Assembly (NCBI GenBank): GCA_016183815.1
Contig: JACPDW010000019.1
Coordinates: 1-32,831, forward strand
Length of the DNA stretch: 32,831 nucleotides
Source: Flavobacteriia bacterium
GTDB lineage: Bacteria > Bacteroidota > Bacteroidia > Flavobacteriales_D > Crocinitomicaceae
Direction of reading: 5' to 3'
In this document: positions 9,501 through 16,158 of the stretch, piece by piece
How positions within the stretch are numbered: the first letter of the stretch is position 1
Layout of the letters: the number at the start of each line of letters is the position of its first letter
Position numbers and translations under genes: made by a program
Notes under the pieces: model-generated
What the model was told of the DNA's origin: nothing
Database searches by the model: none
Seen by the model: only the letters and a program-made list of their open reading frames with translations

Positions 9501-9915
9501 CTATCAATTCTGTTATAGAGCCGTTTTCATTTTTATAAAAACTAATATCGTCGTTTGTAGTTCCAATTCTAACAAAATATCCATTTAACGTTGAAGACAA
9601 AAGATTTGATTGATCTGCAACTAAATATACATCAACATAATTTACACCTGAAGTATTAAAAGTGAGTTTTAAATCAAATTCCCATTGAGTATTTTGAACT
9701 AAATTTGAGGAGGTTGAAAGATAATAGGAAGAATTAGGAAGCAATTTGTTTGAACGTAACATATAATTTCCTGCATCGTCAATTATTGTAAAAACCGTAT
9801 CGTCACCCAACCAAGTAGGATTATTTAAAAATTCACCATCATCATACTGTTCGTTTACTTGATTTATTCCATAAAATGAAAAAATTAGTAAAAAAAATAG
9901 AAAAAAGAATCTCAT
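6556..9915 (-). CDS. Secreted lamin-tail-domain / Ig-like protein with gliding-type C-terminus
   Basis: This is a 1119-residue exported protein. After a signal peptide (about 1-20) comes a beta-rich N-terminal region to ~220. An SbsA-type Ig-like domain starting DVTPPSL spans ~222-320, and a lamin-tail domain (INEF, FVEIYN, NLKNWKL) spans ~326-475. An Ig-like domain (~486-584), a second lamin-tail domain (~586-735), a third Ig-like domain (~745-842) and a divergent third lamin-tail domain (~846-1003) follow. The last ~100 residues contain FSPDNDGFED, YDERG and a final VLAGKE, typical of FlgD-like/gliding-type C-terminal modules on T9SS-secreted Bacteroidota proteins. A cell-surface or adhesive role is inferred. 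The gene leads the minus-strand cluster and is divergent from asd. Confidence 0.85.
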   Translation of the reverse strand: MRFFFLFFLLIFSFYGINQVNEQYDDGEFLNNPTWLGDDTVFTIIDDAGNYMLRSNKLLPNSSYYLSTSSNLVQNTQWEFDLKLTFNTSGVNYVDVYLVADQSNLLSSTLNGYFVRIGTTNDDISFYKNENGSITELIDGIDATTSTSNNSLKIKVVCSSTYEWNLERDLTGMGDNYVSEGTITDNTFTSSEFFGLLIKHSTLSFIQKHFFDNLYIGSIITDVTPPSLVSLNLLSNTQIDLTFSENISSLSAENINNYTFNPVATLSSAILDAIDNKLVHLTFANPITSNTNYTLTSTNIQDVSGNSSSAESLNFIYLQTDIPQIGDVIINEFICDPSPVVALPDAEFVEIYNKSNKIFNLKNWKLGDNSSDGTITENLFYPGEYRVLCSSSNVSFFSNSLAVTSFPSLNNTDDNIVLKDSLGNILDIITYDITWYQDDSKDEGGYSIERKNPNAICGGINNWAASNDISGGTPGIINSIYNNTPDTELPTITSIQVLNNNQIQVFFSEIMDSLSLTTATQVVNPNLGINSITVSSFYPLSMIITFTSDIQAGQNYSIQLSQVADCSQNFTDVSGQFSISSGASIGDILINEFICDPSPVVGLPEVEFVEIYNKSNKTINLKNWKLGDNSTDGNISEATILPNEYKVLCSTTNVGLFANAIGVTSFPSLNNTGDDIVIKDSLGFIIDKITYDETWYQDESKAEGGYSIERKNPTTICTPTQNWSASVDPSGGTPGLQNSIFDTLPDNIKPNLSAYEVIAPNFIALTFNEKMDSLSLANSTLTVVPNIGIQALFLTESYPQNVLIEFSTAFANSQSYLLTLQNVADCSQNTTDIQIEFALPENAQIGDLIINEILFNPITGGSDFIELKNISNKIINLKTISIANFEDDTISNIKVITVFKNLKPNDFVVITADSNYVKTQFPFAVVGKFIQTSLPTLNDDSSSVYILKDSIIIDKVSYSDEWHFALLNDDEGKTLERINPLSKSDDKNNWHTASSTYNYGTPGMENSQLMMGENNGEVNLTSPTFSPDNDGFEDFLQINFSSLEPSMLANIKIYDERGLKVHDLVSNQYIGNEGTLIWNGLNSKNEKLSIGVYVLVFEAFNLEGKSFTKKIPFVLAGKE
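7381..8940 (-). repeat. Tandem 780-bp (260-codon) repeat inside the lamin-tail gene
   Basis: Residues 326-585 and 586-845 are consecutive copies of one lamin-tail plus Ig-like unit, each exactly 260 codons (8161-8940 and 7381-8160). Long nucleotide stretches remain nearly identical, for example around 8816-8880 and 8036-8100. The following lamin-tail domain (to ~6907) begins a third, diverged and incomplete copy. Confidence 0.8.
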
Positions 9916-9943
9916 ACTTTAATGTTTCAGCTTTGAAAAGTAG

Positions 9944-9951
9944 TAATTTTG
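9944..9951 (+). promoter_or_regulatory. Possible -7 box of the asd-ribE promoter
   Basis: TAATTTTG matches TAnnTTTG and sits 30 bases before the asd ATG in the 66-base divergent gap. No TTTG is present at the proper -33 spacing, so confidence is limited. Confidence 0.4.
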
Positions 9952-9981
9952 TTTTAATTTAACAAATTAAATAAAAAAATA

Positions 9982-10989
9982 ATGAAAATAGCAGTTGTCG
10001 GTGCGACGGGAATGGTAGGACGTATAATGTTAGAAGTCTTAAAAGAAAGGGATTTTCCACTAGAAGTTTTAGTACCTGTAGCATCAGAAAAATCTGTTGG
10101 ACAGGTAATAGAATTTAATGGAAAAAAATATCCAGTTGTTGGACTTCAAGATGGAGTTAATGCAAATGTTGATTTAGCTATTTTTTCTGCTGGCGGTGAG
10201 ATATCCAAAATTTGGGCTCCAAAATTTGCTGAAAAAGGAACAATTGTGATTGATAATAGTTCGGCATGGAGAATGGATCCTGATAAAAAATTGATTATAC
10301 CTGAAATAAACGGACAACTACTAAACGAGTCTGATCGAATAATTGCCAATCCTAATTGCAGTACCATTCAATTGTTAATGGTTGTAGCGCCCCTTCATCA
10401 ACAGTTTAAAATAAAAAGAGTAATTGTTTCAACTTATCAATCCATAACTGGAACAGGAGTAAAGGCTGTTGAACAGATGGAAAATGAAAGAAATAACATT
10501 AAAGGAGAAATGGCTTATTTTTATGAAATTGATAAAAATTGTATTCCTCAATGTGATGTTTTTTTAGAAAATGCTTACACAAAAGAAGAAATGAAACTCA
10601 CCAATGAAACAAAAAAAATATTAGATTCTTCTATTTTAGTAAGTGCCACAGCCGTTCGTGTTCCTGTGGTTGGTGGACATTCAGAAGCCGTTAATATTGA
10701 ATTTGAAAAAGCATTTAAAATTGAGGAGATTAAAGAAATTCTTGCGAATACAAAAGGAGTTTTTTTACAAGATAATCCTTCAAAAAATATTTATCCTATG
10801 CCAAAATACAGCGAAGGAAAAGACGATGTTTTTGTAGGTAGAATTAGAAGAGACGAATCTCATGAAAATGCTTTAAATTTATGGATTGTTGCCGACAATC
10901 TGCGAAAAGGAGCAGCAACAAACGCCATTCAAATAGCAGAATTATTACTAAAAAAGAACATTTTATCCACTAAATCTATTTTAAGCTAA
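9982..10989 (+). CDS. asd: Aspartate-semialdehyde dehydrogenase
   Basis: The enzyme reduces beta-aspartyl phosphate to aspartate-4-semialdehyde with NADPH, the branch point to lysine/diaminopimelate, threonine and methionine. The 335-residue protein has the N-terminal nucleotide-binding loop GATGMVG (7-13), the phosphate-binding SSAWRMD near 93-99, the catalytic cysteine C126 in NPNCSTIQ, the substrate-binding TYQSITGTG (151-159) and the catalytic histidine H233 in VVGGHSEA. Length and motifs are those of the bacterial Asd family. Its TAA overlaps the ATG of ribE (TAATG), an uncommon pairing that implies translational coupling of two unrelated biosynthetic genes. Confidence 0.96.
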   Translation: MKIAVVGATGMVGRIMLEVLKERDFPLEVLVPVASEKSVGQVIEFNGKKYPVVGLQDGVNANVDLAIFSAGGEISKIWAPKFAEKGTIVIDNSSAWRMDPDKKLIIPEINGQLLNESDRIIANPNCSTIQLLMVVAPLHQQFKIKRVIVSTYQSITGTGVKAVEQMENERNNIKGEMAYFYEIDKNCIPQCDVFLENAYTKEEMKLTNETKKILDSSILVSATAVRVPVVGGHSEAVNIEFEKAFKIEEIKEILANTKGVFLQDNPSKNIYPMPKYSEGKDDVFVGRIRRDESHENALNLWIVADNLRKGAATNAIQIAELLLKKNILSTKSILS

Positions 10990-11573
10990 TGTTTACAGGT
11001 ATTATTGAAGAAATTGCAGTGGTTGAAAATGTTCAACAGGAACAAGGAAACATCCATTTTACTTTTTCCTCCTCAATTGCAAAAGAATTAAAAGTTGACC
11101 AAAGCATTGCTCATAATGGAGTTTGTTTAACTGTCACTTCTGTTAATGGACTTTTTTATACCGTTACTGCTATTAATGAAACATTAAGAAAGAGTAATTT
11201 GAAAAGTTGGAATAGAGGAAGTGTAATTAATTTAGAACGTTGCATGAAACTTAATGATCGATTGGACGGACATATTGTTCAAGGTCATGTAGATTGCACC
11301 GCTATTTGTAAAGATAAAATTGATGAAAATGGAAGTTGGAAATTTACCTTTGAATACGAACACCCTGATTTTATAAGTGTTGATAAAGGTTCAATATGTG
11401 TAAACGGTGTTAGTTTAACTGTTGTTGATTCAAAAGACAAAACATTTTCTGTCTGCATTATTCCTTATACTTATGAACATACCAATTTTAAGTCGATTGA
11501 AAAAGGTGATGAAGTGAATTTAGAGTTTGACATTATTGGTAAATATGTTTCAGCATTGATGAAAAAATCTTAA
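10989..11573 (+). CDS. ribE: Riboflavin synthase, alpha subunit
   Basis: This enzyme dismutates two 6,7-dimethyl-8-ribityllumazine molecules to riboflavin and a pyrimidine product. The 194-residue protein has the family start MFTGIIEEIA and two lumazine-binding barrels. The first includes VCLTVTSV and ends near HIVQGHVD; the second includes SICVNGVSLTVVD. This internal twofold repeat is diagnostic. Translation starts at the last base of the asd stop codon. No other riboflavin genes and no FMN riboswitch were seen nearby, so regulation probably follows the asd promoter. Confidence 0.95.
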   Translation: MFTGIIEEIAVVENVQQEQGNIHFTFSSSIAKELKVDQSIAHNGVCLTVTSVNGLFYTVTAINETLRKSNLKSWNRGSVINLERCMKLNDRLDGHIVQGHVDCTAICKDKIDENGSWKFTFEYEHPDFISVDKGSICVNGVSLTVVDSKDKTFSVCIIPYTYEHTNFKSIEKGDEVNLEFDIIGKYVSALMKKS

Positions 11574-11652
11574 ATAGTTACTGTGATAGATTCATAAATA
11601 CTAATTCAAAATAAAATCTTATTGATTTATAACTTGTTATGTAATATAATTC

Positions 11653-12630
11653 TTAATGAAAATTGATTTTTTTTGATAATTGGATAAACCATTTTTCAAT
11701 AAAAAGAAAATAAATCCAAGAACAAAATATTACAAATCCTAAACCTAAAATTGCGATAATGATTTGAGAAATTGTAGTTGAAAAATAATTTTGAAAAAAT
11801 TGTACAAAGCTATCTGTTCCTAAAGGAGTATGAAGCAAATACATTGAATAAGATATTTTTCCGAAAAACATTAAAACCGATTCTTTATCAATAAAAAAGA
11901 AATAAAAAACTAAAAATATTAAAGGACAAACTAATCCAACAAGACCAAATGTAAAAAAAAGTAAAAAAATAATAAAAATTACGTTAATAAGTAATTCAAC
12001 AATTTTAATTTGATTGTCATGAAATAAATAAAAAAGCCAACCTATTAGGAAAAACAAAATATAATGAAAAATTAAATCATCGTTTTTTAGAGCAAAAAAA
12101 CTAAACAATAAAAGTATATACACACAATATCTAATCCAAATTTTTGAATGATTTAAAAGAGGAAAAATAATAGCTAAAACAATATAAAACTGAAATTCAA
12201 TGGCTAAACTCCAGAAAACAACATTAAGCCAATTTCCATTAAAAAACTCCACTACATAAAAAATATTGTATATTAAGTTAATATCATAAAAATTAATCGG
12301 AGTTGAAGTGTGATTGGGTGATAATTGTGCAAGAAATGAAATTAAAACTATAATAAAAATACTAATCAAATAGGGTGGTTCTAAACGAATAATTCTTTTA
12401 AATAAAAACAGGGGGAAATGAACTATTTTGTATTGTTTGTTTTTCATTGAATAGGGTAAAATAAAACCAGAAATAATAAAAAACAAATGAACTCCCCAAA
12501 TTCCATAATGGAAAATATGAAAAATCGAAGCATTACTAATTGTACCAGAAAAATGTCCAATACAAACTGATAAACAAGCCAAACCCCTTAAAGAAGTTAT
12601 AAAGTTTAATTCATGATTTTCATTTTTCAA
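11653..12630 (-). CDS. Acyltransferase 3 family membrane protein
   Basis: This 325-residue polytopic inner-membrane protein is of the OafA/YrhL O-acyltransferase type, which transfers acyl groups to surface sugars. The opening reads FITSLRGLACLSVCIGHFSG, with R15 and the probable active-site H26. It is followed by WGVHLFFIISGFILPYS and then about eight hydrophobic segments. The mid-protein WSLAIEFQFYIV matches the W.L..E.QFY element of the family. The only suitable start is a TTG at 12630: an in-frame stop lies just upstream and nearby ATGs are out of frame. It stands alone, convergent with ribE. The substrate is unknown. Confidence 0.88.
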   Translation of the reverse strand: MKNENHELNFITSLRGLACLSVCIGHFSGTISNASIFHIFHYGIWGVHLFFIISGFILPYSMKNKQYKIVHFPLFLFKRIIRLEPPYLISIFIIVLISFLAQLSPNHTSTPINFYDINLIYNIFYVVEFFNGNWLNVVFWSLAIEFQFYIVLAIIFPLLNHSKIWIRYCVYILLLFSFFALKNDDLIFHYILFFLIGWLFYLFHDNQIKIVELLINVIFIIFLLFFTFGLVGLVCPLIFLVFYFFFIDKESVLMFFGKISYSMYLLHTPLGTDSFVQFFQNYFSTTISQIIIAILGLGFVIFCSWIYFLFIEKWFIQLSKKINFH

Positions 12631-12767
12631 TTGACTGTAAAATTAATTGACTTTTATTTAAAAAGTGTCATTAAGAAATTTAATTCTTTGAGTAGAAAAG
12701 CATAAAGACAACTAATTTATTTGCTCAAAGACTTATACTGTAAAACTCTTATGTTACTACAATCAAT

Positions 12768-13670
12768 TTACAATCTTTCTTTAAAACCTAGTTTCCAATG
12801 AATGATTCTTTTGTCGTCGCCAACTGTTATGACTTCATTTTTTGATGGTTGACAACAAGAATTTACGGAATGGCTGTGTCCACCATGTTTTCTCTCAATT
12901 TTTTGTAGTACTGTCATTGTGTTAATGTCCCATAATTTGATGGATTTATCTCTACTAATACTTATAAGATTTTGCTTATTATTGAGTAAAAGAAGTTGAT
13001 AAATTGCAAAGTTATGAGCAGGAATTTCTTTAATTAGGGATAAATTAGTTTTATTCCAAATTCGTATATAGCCATCTTTTCCAGAGGAATAGACAAAATC
13101 GTCAAAAGTAATAATGGATAAACACCCTTCTTTATGAGCAAAAAATCGACTTGTTTCGTTAAAATAAACCGTGTCAAGAATTCTTATATTACCATCTTGA
13201 CAAGCTAAATAGAGCCAATTTGAGTCTTCACTCAAGACCATCGAACGTATTTTTCCACATTGAAAAGGAAGTGACATTTCAAACTTTAAATTGCTAAGAT
13301 TCCAAACAGAAAGATTTCCATCCCCATCAGAAACATAAAATTGATTTGTTTTTGTATTTTCTAGTGAAAAAAAAATAGAAGATTTATGAACAGTATAATG
13401 TTTTACTTCTTTTTTAAGAATTAAATCAATGAAATACAATTCGCCTTTAGAAGAACCAATGACTAAAATATTTTCTTTATTGATTAGATTAATATGATAA
13501 GCACTGCCTTCACATTTAATGGAAAAAGTTTCTTGTTTGCCTTCATTGAGGTTCCATAAAGCGACATATTGATCGCCAGATGAAGTGAAAAGATGGGTTT
13601 TATTCCAAGAAACACAAGAATAAATACCCGCTTGATGACCAGTAATTTCTTGTATTTTAATAAGTTGCAT
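12768..13670 (-). CDS. WD40 repeat protein
   Basis: This 300-residue protein has about seven WD40 repeats, recognised by closing strands such as YVALWNL, LYFIDL, LSVWNL, IRILDT, IRIWNK, IKLWDI and IIHWKL. Each is preceded by a turn of the S-G-D type (for example SSGKDGY and SISRDKS). One seven-bladed propeller would account for the whole chain; there is no signal peptide, so it is probably a cytoplasmic scaffold. It begins 3 bases after the stop of the phosphosulfolactate-synthase-like gene and ends the TPR operon. Partners are unknown. Confidence 0.9.
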   Translation of the reverse strand: MQLIKIQEITGHQAGIYSCVSWNKTHLFTSSGDQYVALWNLNEGKQETFSIKCEGSAYHINLINKENILVIGSSKGELYFIDLILKKEVKHYTVHKSSIFFSLENTKTNQFYVSDGDGNLSVWNLSNLKFEMSLPFQCGKIRSMVLSEDSNWLYLACQDGNIRILDTVYFNETSRFFAHKEGCLSIITFDDFVYSSGKDGYIRIWNKTNLSLIKEIPAHNFAIYQLLLLNNKQNLISISRDKSIKLWDINTMTVLQKIERKHGGHSHSVNSCCQPSKNEVITVGDDKRIIHWKLGFKERL

Positions 13671-13673
13671 TGT

Positions 13674-14495
13674 TTAATTCTCTTCTAGATCTATTTCTTC
13701 ATCACTGTGAACTTGTTTCAAACGTTCAGCATAATCTTTTGGTAAAAAATCAAAAAAAGTATCTCCTCTAAGGCCTAAACGCAAACATTCCAATGGAATA
13801 ACTTCATTAGGGGCGATGTTTCCTAAATTTACATTTGCACCAAAAAGTTTAATAAACCAAACTTGTTGATTTTTTTGTGGAGCTTCCCATAATATATTGT
13901 CAGGATTGACTTTAGCAATAATTTTATTTATAAGTAAAGTATGAGCCGATCCATTAGGACGAAAAACGCCCACATTACCCGCTTCACGACCTTCAGCAAT
14001 CACTTTCCATGACCCTGCATTTAATTCACTAGTCATCATTTTGATCCATCGATTTGGACTGATTAATATACCAGAATCTTTTGAGCCAACTTCTGATAAT
14101 ACCGTTCTATTTTTGGCCAATTTATGAATTATTTCACATTTTTCATCGTGAGGAATGATTATCGATCCGTCTGAAACTTCAACAGTATCTAAATCAAATT
14201 TATCCAACAAACGGATATAATCATTGAATTTTCCTCTAGCATAAAAAACCTCGAAAAGTGTTCCTCCAAAATAGGGTTTTATATTGTGTTTTTTATATAA
14301 TTCAATTTTTTCTTTTAAGTGTTGTGTAACAAAAGCCGTCCCGAAACCAAATTTAACAATATCTGTTAAATGTCCGTTAGCTTCAATAAAATGCTCGGCT
14401 TCTCTCAGTCCTAAACCTTTGTCCATCATCATAGTTACACCTTTTGTTCTAGGTTTTACTTCTCTCGATGGGATTAATGGTAATTCAAAATTCAT
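13674..14495 (-). CDS. Phosphosulfolactate synthase-like (ComA family) protein
   Basis: This 273-residue TIM-barrel protein is of the ComA family, which adds sulfite to phosphoenolpyruvate to give phosphosulfolactate. Family landmarks are GVTMMMDKG (19-27), DIVKFGFGT (45-53), KPYFGGTLFE (73-82), VEVSDG (105-110), SEVGSKD (134-140) and EGREAG (168-173). In methanogens the step leads to coenzyme M; Bacteroidota carry homologues without coenzyme M, so the product here is uncertain. A link to sulfonate metabolism is inference. Its ATG overlaps the TGA of the upstream TPR gene (ATGA) and the WD40 gene follows after 3 bases, so all three should be made together. Confidence 0.88.
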   Translation of the reverse strand: MNFELPLIPSREVKPRTKGVTMMMDKGLGLREAEHFIEANGHLTDIVKFGFGTAFVTQHLKEKIELYKKHNIKPYFGGTLFEVFYARGKFNDYIRLLDKFDLDTVEVSDGSIIIPHDEKCEIIHKLAKNRTVLSEVGSKDSGILISPNRWIKMMTSELNAGSWKVIAEGREAGNVGVFRPNGSAHTLLINKIIAKVNPDNILWEAPQKNQQVWFIKLFGANVNLGNIAPNEVIPLECLRLGLRGDTFFDFLPKDYAERLKQVHSDEEIDLEEN

Positions 14496-15898
14496 TGTTT
14501 ATATTGCTTTATTAAACTTACTATTGGTGTTATTTCTTCTAAATCTGGATAAAAATCTATTAAGAGATTTATATAACTCGGATATTGTTGGCAAAGATAC
14601 TCAAGATATGCTTCCGCTTTTTCATATTCTAATCTTTTTATAAGACTTCTAAAAAAGACAAAGTCTTTTATATAAGCAATGTCCTCATGTATATTTATTT
14701 CATCGATTTTATCTTCTAAAAGTTTATAACCAAAACGATTCATAAAAAACTCGAAATAATCAATAAAAGCTTCGTCGTTATTGTTTGACAGTGACATCGC
14801 TTTTTCAAAAGCATCATTGGCTTTTTCAATCTCGTCTAATTTGTCGTAAAAAGTAGCTAATATGTGATAAAAATCAGATCTACTTGAATCAATTAGAAGG
14901 GCTTTTTCAACAAATTCAATACCTTTTTGAGTGTTACCTTCTAAATCAAAAACTACACCTAGACCAAGCCACGCATCGGAATAATCAATGTTTTTTTGAA
15001 GTGCTTTATGATAAAATTCTTTTGCTTTTCCATAATCAGCTAATTGTTCGTAACATTCTGCCAATTGACAATAGTCATTTTCATAGACATAGTCAACCTT
15101 TTCATAGTATTCGTTAAAATACTCAATCGCTTTATCGTATTGCTGATTACACATATAAACAAAAGCAACCTTGTATAAAGCATTGATGTCCTTGTCGTTA
15201 ATGGCTAAACAAAATTCTAAAGCCCAAATTGCTTTTTCGTAATCTTCAATATTACGATACATATCGGCTAATGATGACCATGCAAATTCGGAGTATGGAT
15301 ACTCGTCAATATAATTTGTAAAAAAAGCAATACCTTCCTCAAAACGGTTTAATATCGTGCAACAAGTCAAGATACCAGATAAACTAATTTGATTTTTAGG
15401 ACTAAGTTGAATGCTTTTATAATAATAAATCAATGCATCTTCCATCTCATTGTAAAGATACAAGGTGTCTGCTAAAAAGATAATCAAATCTTCTTGTTCT
15501 TCTGCGTCAAACAAACATAAAGCATTGTTGATTAAATCAATAGCAGTTTGATTTTTATCCATCTCAAAATAAATCAATGCTTTTGTGATATAAAATTCAA
15601 TATTGTAAGTTTCTAAACTTTCGACATTTGAAAGAATTTTTAATGCTTCAATAAACTGATCTTCATAAGAAAGAATCAATGCTTTTTTTAAAAAGAAATT
15701 AGAATGAGAAGGATAAAATCGTAGTGCCATGTCTGAACACAAGGATGCTTTTTTATAATCGTCTATCGATAAATAGTGATCTATAATAAACTCGAAGGTC
15801 TCTGAATCCATGTAACCAATGTCCTCGCCGATCAAAGATTTCTCAAATCGTTGTATTTCTTCTGAATAATCCCTGTTAAAATCTTCTTCGTTACCCAT
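14492..15898 (-). CDS. Tetratricopeptide repeat protein
   Basis: This 468-residue, strongly acidic protein is composed almost wholly of TPR helical hairpins (for example AWSSLADMYRNIEDYEKAIWALE and SDAWLGLGVVFDLEGNTQKGIEFVE type units, each ~34 residues). It has no signal peptide, so it is probably a cytoplasmic adaptor. The ATG at 15898 is preferred over a TTG one codon earlier. It leads the operon with the ComA-like and WD40 genes; a TPR and a WD40 scaffold flanking one enzyme suggests a complex, but that is inference. The 260-base gap upstream must hold divergent promoters for this gene and the peptidase at 16159. Confidence 0.9.
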   Translation of the reverse strand: MGNEEDFNRDYSEEIQRFEKSLIGEDIGYMDSETFEFIIDHYLSIDDYKKASLCSDMALRFYPSHSNFFLKKALILSYEDQFIEALKILSNVESLETYNIEFYITKALIYFEMDKNQTAIDLINNALCLFDAEEQEDLIIFLADTLYLYNEMEDALIYYYKSIQLSPKNQISLSGILTCCTILNRFEEGIAFFTNYIDEYPYSEFAWSSLADMYRNIEDYEKAIWALEFCLAINDKDINALYKVAFVYMCNQQYDKAIEYFNEYYEKVDYVYENDYCQLAECYEQLADYGKAKEFYHKALQKNIDYSDAWLGLGVVFDLEGNTQKGIEFVEKALLIDSSRSDFYHILATFYDKLDEIEKANDAFEKAMSLSNNNDEAFIDYFEFFMNRFGYKLLEDKIDEINIHEDIAYIKDFVFFRSLIKRLEYEKAEAYLEYLCQQYPSYINLLIDFYPDLEEITPIVSLIKQYKQ

Positions 15899-16158
15899 CA
15901 AGTTAAATTGTACGTTAAAATTAAATAATATGACTTAAAAAGTAAAATTACAAAAAAAAACTTATTCACTAATGAAAGTCAATTAAGTTTATTCGAAAAA
16001 AATTGATGTTTAAAAACAATTTGAATTTAAAATTTGCATGTAAAACTTGATTCTTTGTACAAACACTTAATAAAACTAAAGAAAATTTTGTTGAGTTAAA
16101 AATAGATTTAACAGTTTTCTTATTTTTTTGTACTTTTATCCAACATTATTTTTTATTT

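Noticed and set aside
12685-12731. Hairpin (TCTTTGAG/CTCAAAGA) as terminator of the WD40 operon
   Set aside because: The stem is 8 bp around a 31-base loop and lacks a T tract on the minus strand.
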